Shown here piece after piece: positions 46,530 through 55,418 of a stretch of 57,001 nucleotides of DNA; within the stretch, counting starts at the first letter, position 1; each line of letters begins with the position of its first letter. The notes beneath the pieces are model-generated. The model was not told the DNA's origin. It saw only the letters and a program-made list of their open reading frames with translations, and made no database searches. A program made the translations under genes and the position numbers. This DNA is from Anaerolineales bacterium (lineage in GTDB: Bacteria; Chloroflexota; Anaerolineae; Anaerolineales; Anaerolineaceae), in NCBI GenBank assembly GCA_020060485.1, contig JAGVAB010000160.1:1-57001 (forward strand). The letters run 5' to 3'.

Positions 46530-48503
46530 TTACCAATCACCCCAGTCGTCTGCACCGCGCTTGTGGCGTTTTTTGCGAATCACCAGGTCTTTCTCGGGAT
46601 CGTACTCAACCTCGCCTGTATGTTTCTTTTTCTTCTTTTTGCCCTTGCCTTTGCCAAGCTCGTCCTCATCTTCGGTTTCCTCATCGTCAACGAGGCGCTC
46701 GGTCACAATGGCTGATGGCTGCAAGTTGAAGAGGTCTTCAAATGTGAGGTCTTCTTCCGGTTTTACAGCTTCTGCCGGTTCGACCGTTTCGACGCTTTCT
46801 TCACTGGTTACTTCTTCCAGCGCAGCTTCGGCGGCAGGTTCTTCAACCACGGCTTCGGCTGGCGGTTCTTCTTCGGCAACGACAGGTGCGCTCTCGACTT
46901 CGGCAGGAGCCTCTATGACTGCAACCTCGGCAACAGGTTCAATTTCCTCAGTTTCAGGTTCTGTTTGCGGAACGGCTTCCAATTCGGCAGGGCCGGCAAT
47001 CTCAGCTTCAACGACCGCGACCAATTCCTGGATGGTCTCCATCGAACGCGGGCCAATGCCCTGAAGTTTGAGGATTTGATCCGGATTGGTCAGCATGGTC
47101 ATTGCCAGGTCACCCAGGGTGCGGAGTTCAGCTTCCTGCAGGATATTGGCAATGTGCTCTGGCAGGCCATCCACGGTCAGAAGATCCTGTTCGAAATATT
47201 TCTCCGGAATGGAGGTGCGCAATGTTTCCAGCGCGGTTTCTGCTTCTGTTGGAGCCGGGGCTTCTACGCGGACGGCGGTTTGTTTTTCAATGCGGTCAAC
47301 AAACTTTGCCATGAAGTCATATTCTTCAGGATTGAGAGGCCGGCCTTCGTTCCTGCGGGCCAGCATTTCTTCGATCTTGGGAAGGTTCTCTTTTTCCCTT
47401 TCGGCAATTTCGGCCAGACTGGCTTGTTCCTGCAGACGATAGAGCGTGTCGCTGACAGCTTCGCTCAAACTCTTGATGTCAATGCGCCAACTGGTCAATT
47501 TGGCAGCCAGCCGTGCATTTTGCCCATCACGGCCAATAGCCAGGCTGAGCTGGTCTTCCGGGACGACTACGGTGGCAGTTTTGCCAGTGTCGGGGGTTTC
47601 ATTGAGATAGACACCCAGAACCCGGGCCGGGCTGATCGCCTTGGCGATGAAGGCCGAAGCGTCCGGGTTCCATTCGATGACATCGATCTTTTCGTCGTGT
47701 AATTCCTTGACGATGGCTTGAATGCGTACCCCGCGGATGCCCACGCATGCGCCGACCGGATCGATGCCGCTTTGAGTGGCCGAGACCGCGACCTTGGCGC
47801 GTTCGCCTGGTTCGCGGGCAATGGAGCGAATTTCAACAATGCCATGATAGATTTCCGGCACTTCATTTTCGAGCAGGCGGCGCAGAAAATCACGATGGGT
47901 GCGGGAGAGCAGGATCTGCGGACCACGCGGGGAGTCCTTCACTTCGGCTACCAGGGCGCGTACCCGGTCGTGGATGCGAAAACGTTCATGCGGGATCATG
48001 TCTTTGCGCCGCATGGCGCCTTCGGCATGCATGTCCAGGCCGATGGTTAAGCCCTGTGAGTTGATGGCTTGTACCACACCGCTGATGATCTCGCCCAGTT
48101 GTTTTTCATAGAATTCCAACTGCAACTGGCGTTCGGCATCGCGAATGCGCTGCTGGATCACCTGGCGGGCGGTTTGGGCAGCCACCCGGCCAAAGTCACC
48201 CGGGGTGCTTTCCACCAGCACCATCATGCCAGGTGCGGCTTCTGAGTTGACCTTGAGGGCATCATCCAGTGATACCTCTGTGCGGTCATCTTCGACAGAT
48301 TCGACCACTTCTTTTTCGGCGAAAATGGTTACTTCGCCGGTCTCGGGGTCTACCCTGGCTTCAACTTCCTGTGCGCTGGAGGCATTGACCGAACGGCGGT
48401 ACGCAGATACCATGGCTGATTCCAGCGCTTTCAGGATCACTTCCTTGGGAAGCTGCCTCTCCTCAATTACTTCGTTGAATGCCAATACAAATTCATTTTT
48501 CAT
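46530..48503 (-). CDS. nusA: Transcription termination/antitermination protein NusA with long C-terminal extension
   Basis: Binds RNA polymerase and modulates pausing and termination. 657 residues. N-terminal domain ([18 protein letters not shown]), S1 (about 130-200), KH1 and KH2 ([36 protein letters not shown]). A helix-hairpin-helix module is at about 430-500 ([17 protein letters not shown]). The last about 150 residues are acidic, Ala/Glu-rich, then a Lys-rich run (GKGKKKKKK) and a conserved-looking end ([17 protein letters not shown]). The extension is much longer than in most NusA. First gene of its operon; rimP is not upstream. Confidence 0.96.
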   Translation of the reverse strand: MKNEFVLAFNEVIEERQLPKEVILKALESAMVSAYRRSVNASSAQEVEARVDPETGEVTIFAEKEVVESVEDDRTEVSLDDALKVNSEAAPGMMVLVESTPGDFGRVAAQTARQVIQQRIRDAERQLQLEFYEKQLGEIISGVVQAINSQGLTIGLDMHAEGAMRRKDMIPHERFRIHDRVRALVAEVKDSPRGPQILLSRTHRDFLRRLLENEVPEIYHGIVEIRSIAREPGERAKVAVSATQSGIDPVGACVGIRGVRIQAIVKELHDEKIDVIEWNPDASAFIAKAISPARVLGVYLNETPDTGKTATVVVPEDQLSLAIGRDGQNARLAAKLTSWRIDIKSLSEAVSDTLYRLQEQASLAEIAEREKENLPKIEEMLARRNEGRPLNPEEYDFMAKFVDRIEKQTAVRVEAPAPTEAETALETLRTSIPEKYFEQDLLTVDGLPEHIANILQEAELRTLGDLAMTMLTNPDQILKLQGIGPRSMETIQELVAVVEAEIAGPAELEAVPQTEPETEEIEPVAEVAVIEAPAEVESAPVVAEEEPPAEAVVEEPAAEAALEEVTSEESVETVEPAEAVKPEEDLTFEDLFNLQPSAIVTERLVDDEETEDEDELGKGKGKKKKKKHTGEVEYDPEKDLVIRKKRHKRGADDWGDW

Positions 48504-48600
48504 TGCTTCTTATCTCCGAAACAGGGCCCTAGACGCAGAAAAGTGGGGCTTGCCCACTTTCCGTTGCTCTCCGCATAGATTACAACTTTGCTACACCTGC

Positions 48601-48629
48601 ATTTTAGCATAGATTGCAACAGGCTGCAA
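48601..48629 (-). promoter_or_regulatory. nusA-operon promoter
   Basis: TTGCAG (48629-48624) and TAAAAT (48606-48601), 17-base spacer, minus strand. The roughly 90-base leader contains an 8-bp hairpin (48540-48547 with 48553-48560) with TTTTC after it, which may terminate some rsfS read-through or act in the leader. Confidence 0.6.
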
Positions 48630-48680
48630 GGAAATAATTCTGGCTCTCTGGGAATTGACGTGAAAAAGAATTTCAGGAAT

Positions 48681-49025
48681 CTATTTCAGCCGCACCAGAA
48701 CTTTGCCTTCATTCCACAGTTCTTCCAGACGGTAATAATCACGCTGGTCGGGCGAAAATACGTGCACCACGATGTCGTCCAGGTCAACTGTCATCCAGCC
48801 GCTTTCTGGCGCACCCATGGCTTTGGTTTTAATGTTGAGCTGGGTTCTGGCGGTGTTTTCGACCACATCTGCCAGGCTGTGCAGCATACGGTCGCTGGTG
48901 CCAGAGCAGATGATAAAGTAGTCAGTAAAACTTGCAATTTGCTGGATATCCAGCAAAAGAATATCTTCGGCTTTTTTCTCTTCCAGAGCGTTGATAACGA
49001 CATGCGCAATTTCCAGTGTGTTCAG
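48681..49025 (-). CDS. rsfS: Ribosome silencing factor RsfS, probable CTG start
   Basis: Binds L14 and blocks subunit joining during starvation. The core LLLDIQQIASFTDYFIICSG, MGAPESGWMTVDLDDIVVHVF and YYRLEELW is diagnostic. The family N-terminus (LEIAHVVINALEEKKAEDI) is encoded in frame upstream of the TTG at 48956, but no ATG, GTG or TTG precedes it before the in-frame TGA at 49031. A CTG at 49025 follows AGAGGTGA at correct spacing, giving 114 residues, the usual length. The CTG start is inferred; a sequence error is the alternative. Confidence 0.82.
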   Translation of the reverse strand: MNTLEIAHVVINALEEKKAEDILLLDIQQIASFTDYFIICSGTSDRMLHSLADVVENTARTQLNIKTKAMGAPESGWMTVDLDDIVVHVFSPDQRDYYRLEELWNEGKVLVRLK

Positions 49026-49069
49026 ACTTCACCTCTCGTGTATGTTTAAACGTTGAAACGACTTTTACC

Positions 49070-49078
49070 ATTCTAGCA
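49070..49078 (-). promoter_or_regulatory. Extended -10 promoter of rsfS
   Basis: On the minus strand TGC TAGAAT (49078-49070), no clear -35. About 45 bases upstream of the proposed CTG. Confidence 0.4.
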
Positions 49079-49157
49079 TAATTTGGAGTATTTTGTTTAC
49101 CTCCTGTTTTTTGGGGTATCCGGATCAACATCTGTTAAGCGGTTCATCCTGTGCGTA

Positions 49158-49185
49158 TTGGCGAAAAGTTCCGCTGTGCTATAAT
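49158..49185 (+). promoter_or_regulatory. Promoter of the polysaccharide operon
   Basis: TTGGCG (49158-49163) and perfect TATAAT (49180-49185), 16-base spacer. The transcript would have a leader of roughly 270 bases. Confidence 0.65.
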
Positions 49186-49462
49186 TTTTATTGTGGATTG
49201 CTGTTTGCAGATGTGGATCGCCGGTATTCCTTTTCGGAGCTTGCCACGAATGGGAACCTTTCTCATCGTTGTTTTCATCGGTAAATCGATTGCTGAATTG
49301 GTGCAGCAGAACAGTCTTCAGGATCGTATTTATATTTTTCACAAACTCGCGCAGCAGCGGTACTGCCACACAGGCTTCTGGAAGATTTCTTGCAACCCAG
49401 GTTATCTGATGAGGGTAAGCCGTTCAGGGCAAGAGGCAGACCATGTATTTTAAGAGTGTGCA
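49186..49462 (+). other. Long untranslated leader of the glycosyltransferase operon
   Basis: No convincing gene. A 100-codon open frame from 49151 overlaps the promoter hexamers, lacks a ribosome-binding site and encodes an unlikely protein. No clear terminator hairpin seen. It may contain a regulatory RNA, but I recognise none. Confidence 0.4.
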
Positions 49463-50398
49463 ATGATGGAAGCTGAAACATCAGTGGTGACCAATATGTC
49501 CTTCATCGGCCAACCCAGGGTGGTGGTTGTCATCCCGGCTTACAATGAGGAGCGCTTTATTGGCAGTGTGGTCTTGAAGACCCTGTCTTACCCGGTGACT
49601 GTGATTGTGGTGGATGACGGTTCAACAGACACAACTTCCAAACTGGCTTTGCTGGCTGGCGCGGTTGTGGTGCGTCTGGAAACCAATCAGGGAAAAGGTG
49701 CGGCCATCACTGCTGGGATGAAGAAGGCCTGGGAGTATCAACCGGACGTCCTGGTGTTGATTGATGCTGATGGACAGCATTTGCCGGATGACCTTCCCCG
49801 CCTGCTGGAGCCAGTGCTGGAAGGGCGGGCGGATATTGTCGTCGGGTCGCGCTATATTAAGAAAGAAAGCAAGGTGCCTCTGCACCGGGTGTGGGGACAC
49901 AGGTTGTTAAACGTTTTGACTGGAGCTGCATCCGGGGTTCGGGTAAGTGATTCACAGAGTGGTTACCGGGCTTTCTCACGGCGTGCGCTCGAACAGATCA
50001 ATTTCAGCTCCACTGGCTTCAGTGTGGAATCTGAAATGCAATTCATGGCTCACGAAAAAGGTTTGATCATTGAAGAGGTGCCGGTGACGATCCAGTATTT
50101 GGACAAGCCGAAACGATCTGTGCTGCGCCAGGGAATGTCTGTCCTGGGCGGGGTGATCAAGCTGACCGGACAGTACCGGCCGTTGCTGTATTTTGGTTTG
50201 ACTGGCGGCCTGGTCATGTTGGCCGGATTGGGTATTGGTTTGCGCTTTGTGCGTATTTTTACCCGCAGCGGGCAATTGGCACTGGGGTCAGGCCTGGCCT
50301 GTGTACTGTTGATGATCCTGGGCTTGATCTTGTTGACCACGGGCATCATGCTGCATTCAATGCGCGGTTTGCTGCATGAAATGCTTGACAAGCGTTGA
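49463..50398 (+). CDS. GT2 glycosyltransferase, dolichol-phosphate-mannose-synthase-like, membrane-anchored
   Basis: A 311-residue glycosyltransferase likely moving a sugar from a nucleotide-sugar to a polyprenyl phosphate. GT-A motifs: VVVIPAYNEERFIGSVV, VVDDGSTDTT, NQGKGAAITAGM, LIDADGQH (DXD-like), VGSRYIKK and SQSGYRAFSRRAL. Two C-terminal membrane helices (about 235-257 and 268-298). First gene of the surface-polysaccharide operon; the next gene's TTG overlaps its stop. Confidence 0.88.
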   Translation: MMEAETSVVTNMSFIGQPRVVVVIPAYNEERFIGSVVLKTLSYPVTVIVVDDGSTDTTSKLALLAGAVVVRLETNQGKGAAITAGMKKAWEYQPDVLVLIDADGQHLPDDLPRLLEPVLEGRADIVVGSRYIKKESKVPLHRVWGHRLLNVLTGAASGVRVSDSQSGYRAFSRRALEQINFSSTGFSVESEMQFMAHEKGLIIEEVPVTIQYLDKPKRSVLRQGMSVLGGVIKLTGQYRPLLYFGLTGGLVMLAGLGIGLRFVRIFTRSGQLALGSGLACVLLMILGLILLTTGIMLHSMRGLLHEMLDKR

Positions 50399-51207
50399 TT
50401 GATAAAGGTAACCCGTTGCCCCTGCCGCGCATTTCCATCGTTACCCCTTCTTATAATCAGGCTGATTTTATTGAAGACACCATTCTGTCCGTGTTGGAGC
50501 AGAGCTATCCCGACCTGGAATATATTGTCATGGATGGCGGCTCTACGGACGGCACACTGGACGTGCTGCGGAAATATGAGAGCCGCCTGACCTGGATCAG
50601 TCAGAAGGATGACGGTCAGGCGCAGGCTATCAATGCCGGTTTGGCGAAGGCCAGCGGAGATGTATTGGCCTTCCTCAATGCAGATGATACCTATCTTCCG
50701 GGGGCGCTGCTGGCAGTGGGGGAGTATTTTGCTGCACACCCTGAGGCCGGGTGGTTGACGGGTAAATGCAGAATCGTTGACCAAACCGGGCGCGAGTTTC
50801 GCCAGTGGATCGCGGCTTACAAACATTTCTGGCTGCACACGCGCAACCATGCCATTTTGCAGGTTTTGAATTATATTGCCCAGCCGGCAACCTTCTGGCG
50901 GCGCGAAGTGTTTGCCCGGATTGGCGGCCTGGACGAAAGCCTGCAATTCACTTTCGACTATGATTACTGGCTGCGCATTGGCCGCCATCAGCGGCTGCAT
51001 GTGCTGCCGGGACAATTGGCCGCTTTTCGTTTGTACCCTTCCTCCAAATCCGGCTCGCGTTTTGAAGAGCAATTTATCGAGGAACTGCAAGTTTGCCGCC
51101 GCCACGCACCGCCTTTCATGGTGTGGCTGCATAAATTGCATACATACGGCATTCTGGGGGTGTACAGATGGCAGACTGCCGGCAGGTCAAAGCGGCCGAA
51201 CAGGTAA
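50395..51207 (+). CDS. GT2 family glycosyltransferase
   Basis: A 270-residue cytosolic-face glycosyltransferase. N-terminal GT-A core: SIVTPSYNQADFIEDTI, MDGGSTDGTLDVL, ISQKDDGQAQAINAGL, FLNADDTYLPGAL (DXD-type ADD). C-terminal acceptor region with ATFWRREVF and FDYDYWLRIG. TTG start at 50395 overlapping the upstream TGA by 3 bases. It is predicted to add one sugar of the repeat unit. The gap after it, 51208-51601, holds a promoter-like pair but no gene I can support. Confidence 0.88.
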   Translation: MIDKGNPLPLPRISIVTPSYNQADFIEDTILSVLEQSYPDLEYIVMDGGSTDGTLDVLRKYESRLTWISQKDDGQAQAINAGLAKASGDVLAFLNADDTYLPGALLAVGEYFAAHPEAGWLTGKCRIVDQTGREFRQWIAAYKHFWLHTRNHAILQVLNYIAQPATFWRREVFARIGGLDESLQFTFDYDYWLRIGRHQRLHVLPGQLAAFRLYPSSKSGSRFEEQFIEELQVCRRHAPPFMVWLHKLHTYGILGVYRWQTAGRSKRPNR

Positions 51208-51209
51208 AA

Positions 51210-51237
51210 TTGACAGAAAATCGGTATGGGGTATTCT
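51210..51237 (+). promoter_or_regulatory. Possible internal promoter in the polysaccharide locus
   Basis: Consensus TTGACA (51210-51215) and TATTCT (51232-51237), 16-base spacer, in the 394-base gap between the second GT2 gene and the Alg14-like gene. A second, weaker candidate has TTGACA at 51288. Confidence 0.4.
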
Positions 51238-51601
51238 GACGGCGAAGCCTGGCAACTTCCCCTGTATCATGGCATTCTCAAGAAAGCTTGACATTTACGA
51301 TTTTCCAAAATAGTGAAGGTTATCCAGATCAAAGTAGATGCAAAATGCTCCCCTTCCCGCAGAAAAATGAATTGGGATTCGTCAGGCAAGCAGCGGGGAG
51401 GGGAGTTCGAGGGGTGGGGTGAATAAACCCCGGTGATGCACAGACTGTCTTTCGTCCGGCCTCGTGCCATCAATAAAAGAAGCAAATGGAAAATTAACTT
51501 TGAGAAAGCCATGTCCCCTGTATTTCCTCGGCTTTCTGTTATTCCTAACTGAGGTTAAAATAAAAGCCAGTCATTGCGATTGTGCTTGCCGGGAGAGGGC
51601 T

Positions 51602-52051
51602 GTGAAAATTGCGTTGGTATGCACCCAGGGTGGTCACTTGACCGAAACATTGCAGGTGCTGGATGCTTTTGAAGGGCACGAGATTTTTTTCGTGACCCAT
51701 TACAGCACCCGGGATGACGAGGCGCGCGCCATTGCCCCTGCCTATTTTTGTGCCAATATTGGCGAAAGGCCGCTGGTTTTTTTGCGCACGATTCTGTGGG
51801 CGCTGCGCCTATTGCTGCATGAGCGCCCGCAGGTTATTTTCAGCACCGGTTCCGAAATCGCTCTGCCTTTCTTTTTCTGGGGCAGGTTGCTGGGCATCAA
51901 GACCATCTTCCTGGAAAGCTGGTGCCGGGTGGAGGGTCTTTCACGCACCGGCAAACTGGCGTATCCGCTGGTGGATGAGTTCTGGGTGCAATGGCCGCAG
52001 CTTTTACAGATCTGCGGATCAAAGGCGCGCTATTTTGGCGGGGTCATATGA
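51602..52051 (+). CDS. Alg14-like glycosyltransferase accessory protein (PssD/EpsE type)
   Basis: A 149-residue protein with the Alg14 pattern: ALVCTQGGHLTETLQVL, FFVTHYSTRD, PQVIFSTGSEIALPFFF, KTIFLESWCRVEGLSRTGKL and a final VQWPQL. Such proteins anchor and complete an Alg13-like catalytic partner. The GTG at 51602 is chosen because GGGAGAGG lies just upstream; the open frame extends 46 codons further without a site. Its stop overlaps the ATG of the Alg13-like gene (ATGA), as expected for an obligate pair. Confidence 0.88.
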   Translation: MKIALVCTQGGHLTETLQVLDAFEGHEIFFVTHYSTRDDEARAIAPAYFCANIGERPLVFLRTILWALRLLLHERPQVIFSTGSEIALPFFFWGRLLGIKTIFLESWCRVEGLSRTGKLAYPLVDEFWVQWPQLLQICGSKARYFGGVI

Positions 52052-53241
52052 TCTTCGTTACGGTTGGCACCCATCACCAGGGCTTTGACCGTCTGGTGCA
52101 GGCAGCGGATGAACTTGCCCTGCAGAGCGGTGAGGAAGTGGTCATCCAGCGCGGGGTCAGTTCCTGTCAGCCAAAGTATGCCCGGTATTTTGATTTCACC
52201 TCGATGCAGGAAATGCTGGAATGGATGGACAAGGCGCGGGTGGTGGTGGCTCAGGCCGGGGCGGGCACGATCATTACCGCCATGAAATGGGGTAAACCTT
52301 TGGTACTTTCTCCGCGCCTGAAACAATATGGCGAGAATTACAACGATCATCAGGTTGAGCTGGCGGCTGCTCTGGGGCGGGATGGACGGGCAGTTCTGGC
52401 AATGGAATTGAGTGGGCCGGCATTGCACAAGGCAATTGAACAGGCCACCCGGCTTGAGCAGCAGGTTGGACGCTCGGCAGGGCTGGTGGAGGCGTTGCGT
52501 CAGCAGATGACAGCCTGGGAGCCAGAGGCAGCTACAATCGGCGCACGGTTGGAAACGATCACCCGCCGCCTGGACAAACATCAGTTGCTGCTGCCTCTGG
52601 TGCCTTTTTGGGCGGCAGCGGCCGGGCTGCGGGCAGCCATTTTTTGGACGCGGGGCATGCGCAAAGATAAGTACGGCATCAAGGCGGCGTATCTGCCGCG
52701 GCGGAAAGGCCGCACATTTGAGGACAGCAGCAATCGGGATCATTACCAGGATGAAGTTTATCAAACTGCCAGGCGGTTTCTGACAGACCACGGTTTGCAT
52801 GGCGTCTTGGATGTGGGTTGTGGTTCTGGCTATAAACTGTTGAAATACTTTGCCGAGGAATGCACCCTGGGGCTGGAATTGTCTGCTGGTCTCATATTTC
52901 TGCAGCACAAATACCCGCACAGGGATTGGGCACTATCTGATTTCGATCATTTGCAGCAGGGAGAATTTGATCTGGTGATTGCAGTGGATGTCATCGAACA
53001 CCTGGATGACCCTGACGCCCTGTTGGGATTCTTGCAGCGTGTGAATTGCAAATATGTCCTGATCAGCACACCGGAACGCGGCCGCCTGGGGCTGCTGGCC
53101 CGTTACCGCCCCAAGAATCGCTGTCACCTGCGCGAGTGGGATCAGGCTGAATTTGTGGGTTATGTTGGCCGTTATTTTGAGATCCTGGAAAGCGGAGTGC
53201 TGGCGCATCATGACCAGTATGTGATCGGCAGCAAGCGATGA
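52048..53241 (+). CDS. Alg13-like glycosyltransferase fused to a SAM methyltransferase
   Basis: A 397-residue two-domain protein. N-terminal about 165 residues are Alg13-like (PssE/EpsF type): MIFVTVGTHHQGFDRL, YFDFTSMQEMLEWMDKARVVVAQAGAGTI, and KPLVLSPRLKQYGENYNDHQVELA. After a helical linker comes a class I methyltransferase: GVLDVGCGSGYKLLKYF (D255), VIAVDVIEHLDDP and LISTPERGRLG. Both domains look complete. With the Alg14-like protein upstream it should add a sugar; the methyltransferase could methylate that sugar or a different part of the glycan. The fusion is unusual; there is no sign of frame disruption at the joint. Confidence 0.85.
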   Translation: MIFVTVGTHHQGFDRLVQAADELALQSGEEVVIQRGVSSCQPKYARYFDFTSMQEMLEWMDKARVVVAQAGAGTIITAMKWGKPLVLSPRLKQYGENYNDHQVELAAALGRDGRAVLAMELSGPALHKAIEQATRLEQQVGRSAGLVEALRQQMTAWEPEAATIGARLETITRRLDKHQLLLPLVPFWAAAAGLRAAIFWTRGMRKDKYGIKAAYLPRRKGRTFEDSSNRDHYQDEVYQTARRFLTDHGLHGVLDVGCGSGYKLLKYFAEECTLGLELSAGLIFLQHKYPHRDWALSDFDHLQQGEFDLVIAVDVIEHLDDPDALLGFLQRVNCKYVLISTPERGRLGLLARYRPKNRCHLREWDQAEFVGYVGRYFEILESGVLAHHDQYVIGSKR

Positions 53242-53271
53242 CAGTCTTACAGTTGTTGTCGGCTGAGGCGA

Positions 53272-54360
53272 ATGCACGAGGAGAAGGATGGCGAATTGGG
53301 CATCTCCAATAGAGTAAGCCGTTACTCGATTCATGGCATGTGCACGTTTGATATTCTGGACCACGCCGGGGCGGGGGTGCAAAAACTGCTGGATGTGCAG
53401 GGCCGTTATCGTTGTTTTCAGACGGTTTATGATCCTGCTGTGGCGCCTGATTTGCGGGTAACGATTGGCCGGTTTCAGCCGCAATTACAGGGTTGCCAGT
53501 CACTGGACGATGTTTACCTGGTTAAAGAGGACTATCTGTATCATGGCGGCGAGAAGTACAAGCTGGGCGCAGGCTGGTCATTTGAGGTTTCGGGTTTGAG
53601 CGCGGCCACAATTGAACTGCGCATAGCCGCCAATTGGCTGGGGCGGCCATTTATTGCCGGAAAGATCATCGATTTCTTTATTTGCTACCTTTTGCTGCAA
53701 CGCGGGGTTAGCCTGCTGCACGCTTCGGCGGTTGCCAGCCAGGGAAATGTGTACGTCTTTGGGGCACGCGGCGGCGGCGGAAAGACCACCCTGGCTCTGG
53801 CCGCTGCCCTGGACAGGAAGCTGGACTTTCTGGGGGATAATTTTGTGCTGCTCAAGGATGGACAGGTGTACAGTTATCTTTCTGATTTGAATATGTTCAA
53901 ATACAACCTGCATCCACAGGTATGGCAGAGTCTGACGGGTTTTGAACGCATGCGGTTCAATCTGTGGCTGCTGGTGTACCATCTTAGCCTGGGTTACATC
54001 AAAGTCTTTTCACCCGTCAATCCTATGCGTTTCTTGCAAGCCGTAACGCCCGACTGCGGCAGAATGTACAAGTTGAGCTTGCTGCGCACCGGCTGGGAGT
54101 ATGCCTGTATGCCAGGGGATCGTCAGGCTTTGGCTGCGCAGATGATCAATAATCTCAGGTTGGAATTCTTTCCATTTGTGCGCCATACCGCGCTATTTGG
54201 CTGTGTCTTTCCACAGTCCGCATTTGCCCGGGTGTGGGACACATATGCCAGTACCTTGTTGACGAACCTGCCCGAAACCGCGACGTATCTTTCGGTAAGC
54301 CTGCCGGCTGTGATTAGTGACAGGGTCAAACAGCAGGCGCTTGATGAGGCGGCGAGATGA
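53272..54360 (+). CDS. HPr-kinase-like P-loop protein 1
   Basis: A 362-residue protein with an HprK-type kinase core. N-terminal about 125 residues are unassigned. Core: SLLHASAV (147-154), Walker A GARGGGGKTT (164-173), LGDNFVLL (Walker B-like, Asp189). Such 'HprK-related' proteins occur in surface-polysaccharide and peptide-modification loci; substrate unknown. No membrane segment or HPr protein is visible nearby. It overlaps the next gene, a related protein, by ATGA. Confidence 0.75.
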   Translation: MHEEKDGELGISNRVSRYSIHGMCTFDILDHAGAGVQKLLDVQGRYRCFQTVYDPAVAPDLRVTIGRFQPQLQGCQSLDDVYLVKEDYLYHGGEKYKLGAGWSFEVSGLSAATIELRIAANWLGRPFIAGKIIDFFICYLLLQRGVSLLHASAVASQGNVYVFGARGGGGKTTLALAAALDRKLDFLGDNFVLLKDGQVYSYLSDLNMFKYNLHPQVWQSLTGFERMRFNLWLLVYHLSLGYIKVFSPVNPMRFLQAVTPDCGRMYKLSLLRTGWEYACMPGDRQALAAQMINNLRLEFFPFVRHTALFGCVFPQSAFARVWDTYASTLLTNLPETATYLSVSLPAVISDRVKQQALDEAAR

Positions 54361-55418
54361 AGGCAACGCAGACCTTATATGATTTTCACGGCCTGGTCAG
54401 CTTGTCAGTCGTGGACCACCGGCCAGGCTTGTCACTTTTTGCCGAGGCTGGTCAACCCTTTACCCATTTCCAGGTGCAAAGCCTGGCAGAGGCGCCGCAG
54501 GTCGTTCTGGAAATGGGTGGTTTTCAGCCACAACCCGGGGAGTGTTATCTGGTTGACCACAAATATCATATTCGGGAAAATTACATTTATTGTCAGGAGC
54601 AATGGCGTTCTTTCCGCTGGCAGGTGGAAATAGAAGGATTTGAAAGCGGCCCAACCCATATCCATCTGGATTTGCGCGGCGGCGGCCTGCGCCAGATCTT
54701 GATACCGGGGATGTATGCCAATGGACTTCTTACCCGCCAGGTGATCGGGAGGCATCTTCACGACCGGGGGTGTACCTTGTTGCACGCTGCCGCGGCAGCC
54801 CGCAGCGGGAAAGCGGTGGTCGCTTTTGGCCGGGGTGGCAGTTACAAGACTGCGCTCCTGATGTCCTTGCTGCGCTCCGCTCCGGATTGGCGCACACTGG
54901 GCGATGATGGGCTGATCTTGCAGGGAGCGGAGGTGTTGAGCTTCCCGACTTTTCCGGCGTTGTTTGCCTACCGCCTTAAACATCTGGAGGGTGAGGAATT
55001 GGGTTTTGGGGAGCGGGCAGGTTATCTGGCCAGTTTGCTGAAGCCTGGATATCACGCGGATATCTATGCTTCGCGGGCAGAGATTGCCGCCCTGGTGGAG
55101 GTGGTCACCGGTGACTTTGAGCAGGCAGTCATTAAAGAAACACCGTTTGCCCGGAATCTGGCAGGCATATTGCATGAATCACGCCTGGAAGAACACAATT
55201 CGGTCAATCTGGGGTTTAATGATAGCTACCCGCAGATGGTGGAAGCCTATTCCTACATCTTCCCGGGAAATGGTTTGCAAACCACATGGCCTGACCAAGA
55301 AGGGCAAATGGCTGCTGCTGACGGTGCAGGTTCGTATCAGGTCTGCTTGCCGCTCAAACCAGGCCCTGGAGATTTGCAGGATGTGGTTGGCTTTCTGAAC
55401 GAGATCGTACCTGGCTGA
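54357..55418 (+). CDS. HPr-kinase-like P-loop protein 2 (variant Walker A)
   Basis: A 353-residue relative of the preceding protein with the same plan: N-terminal unassigned domain, TLLHAAAAA (140-148), P-loop GRGGSYKT (158-165) in which Tyr163 replaces the last Gly of GxxxxGKT, and LGDDGLIL (Asp183/184). N-terminal halves are only distantly alike. It may be a regulatory partner of protein 1 or a kinase with altered nucleotide binding. The flippase gene begins immediately after its stop. Confidence 0.7.
   Translation: MKATQTLYDFHGLVSLSVVDHRPGLSLFAEAGQPFTHFQVQSLAEAPQVVLEMGGFQPQPGECYLVDHKYHIRENYIYCQEQWRSFRWQVEIEGFESGPTHIHLDLRGGGLRQILIPGMYANGLLTRQVIGRHLHDRGCTLLHAAAAARSGKAVVAFGRGGSYKTALLMSLLRSAPDWRTLGDDGLILQGAEVLSFPTFPALFAYRLKHLEGEELGFGERAGYLASLLKPGYHADIYASRAEIAALVEVVTGDFEQAVIKETPFARNLAGILHESRLEEHNSVNLGFNDSYPQMVEAYSYIFPGNGLQTTWPDQEGQMAAADGAGSYQVCLPLKPGPGDLQDVVGFLNEIVPG

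Noticed and set aside
49151..49453. 100-codon open frame on the plus strand
   Set aside because: Overlaps promoter hexamers, no ribosome-binding site, implausible product.
50050..51141. 363-codon open frame on the minus strand
   Set aside because: Antisense to two glycosyltransferases with clear GT2 motifs.
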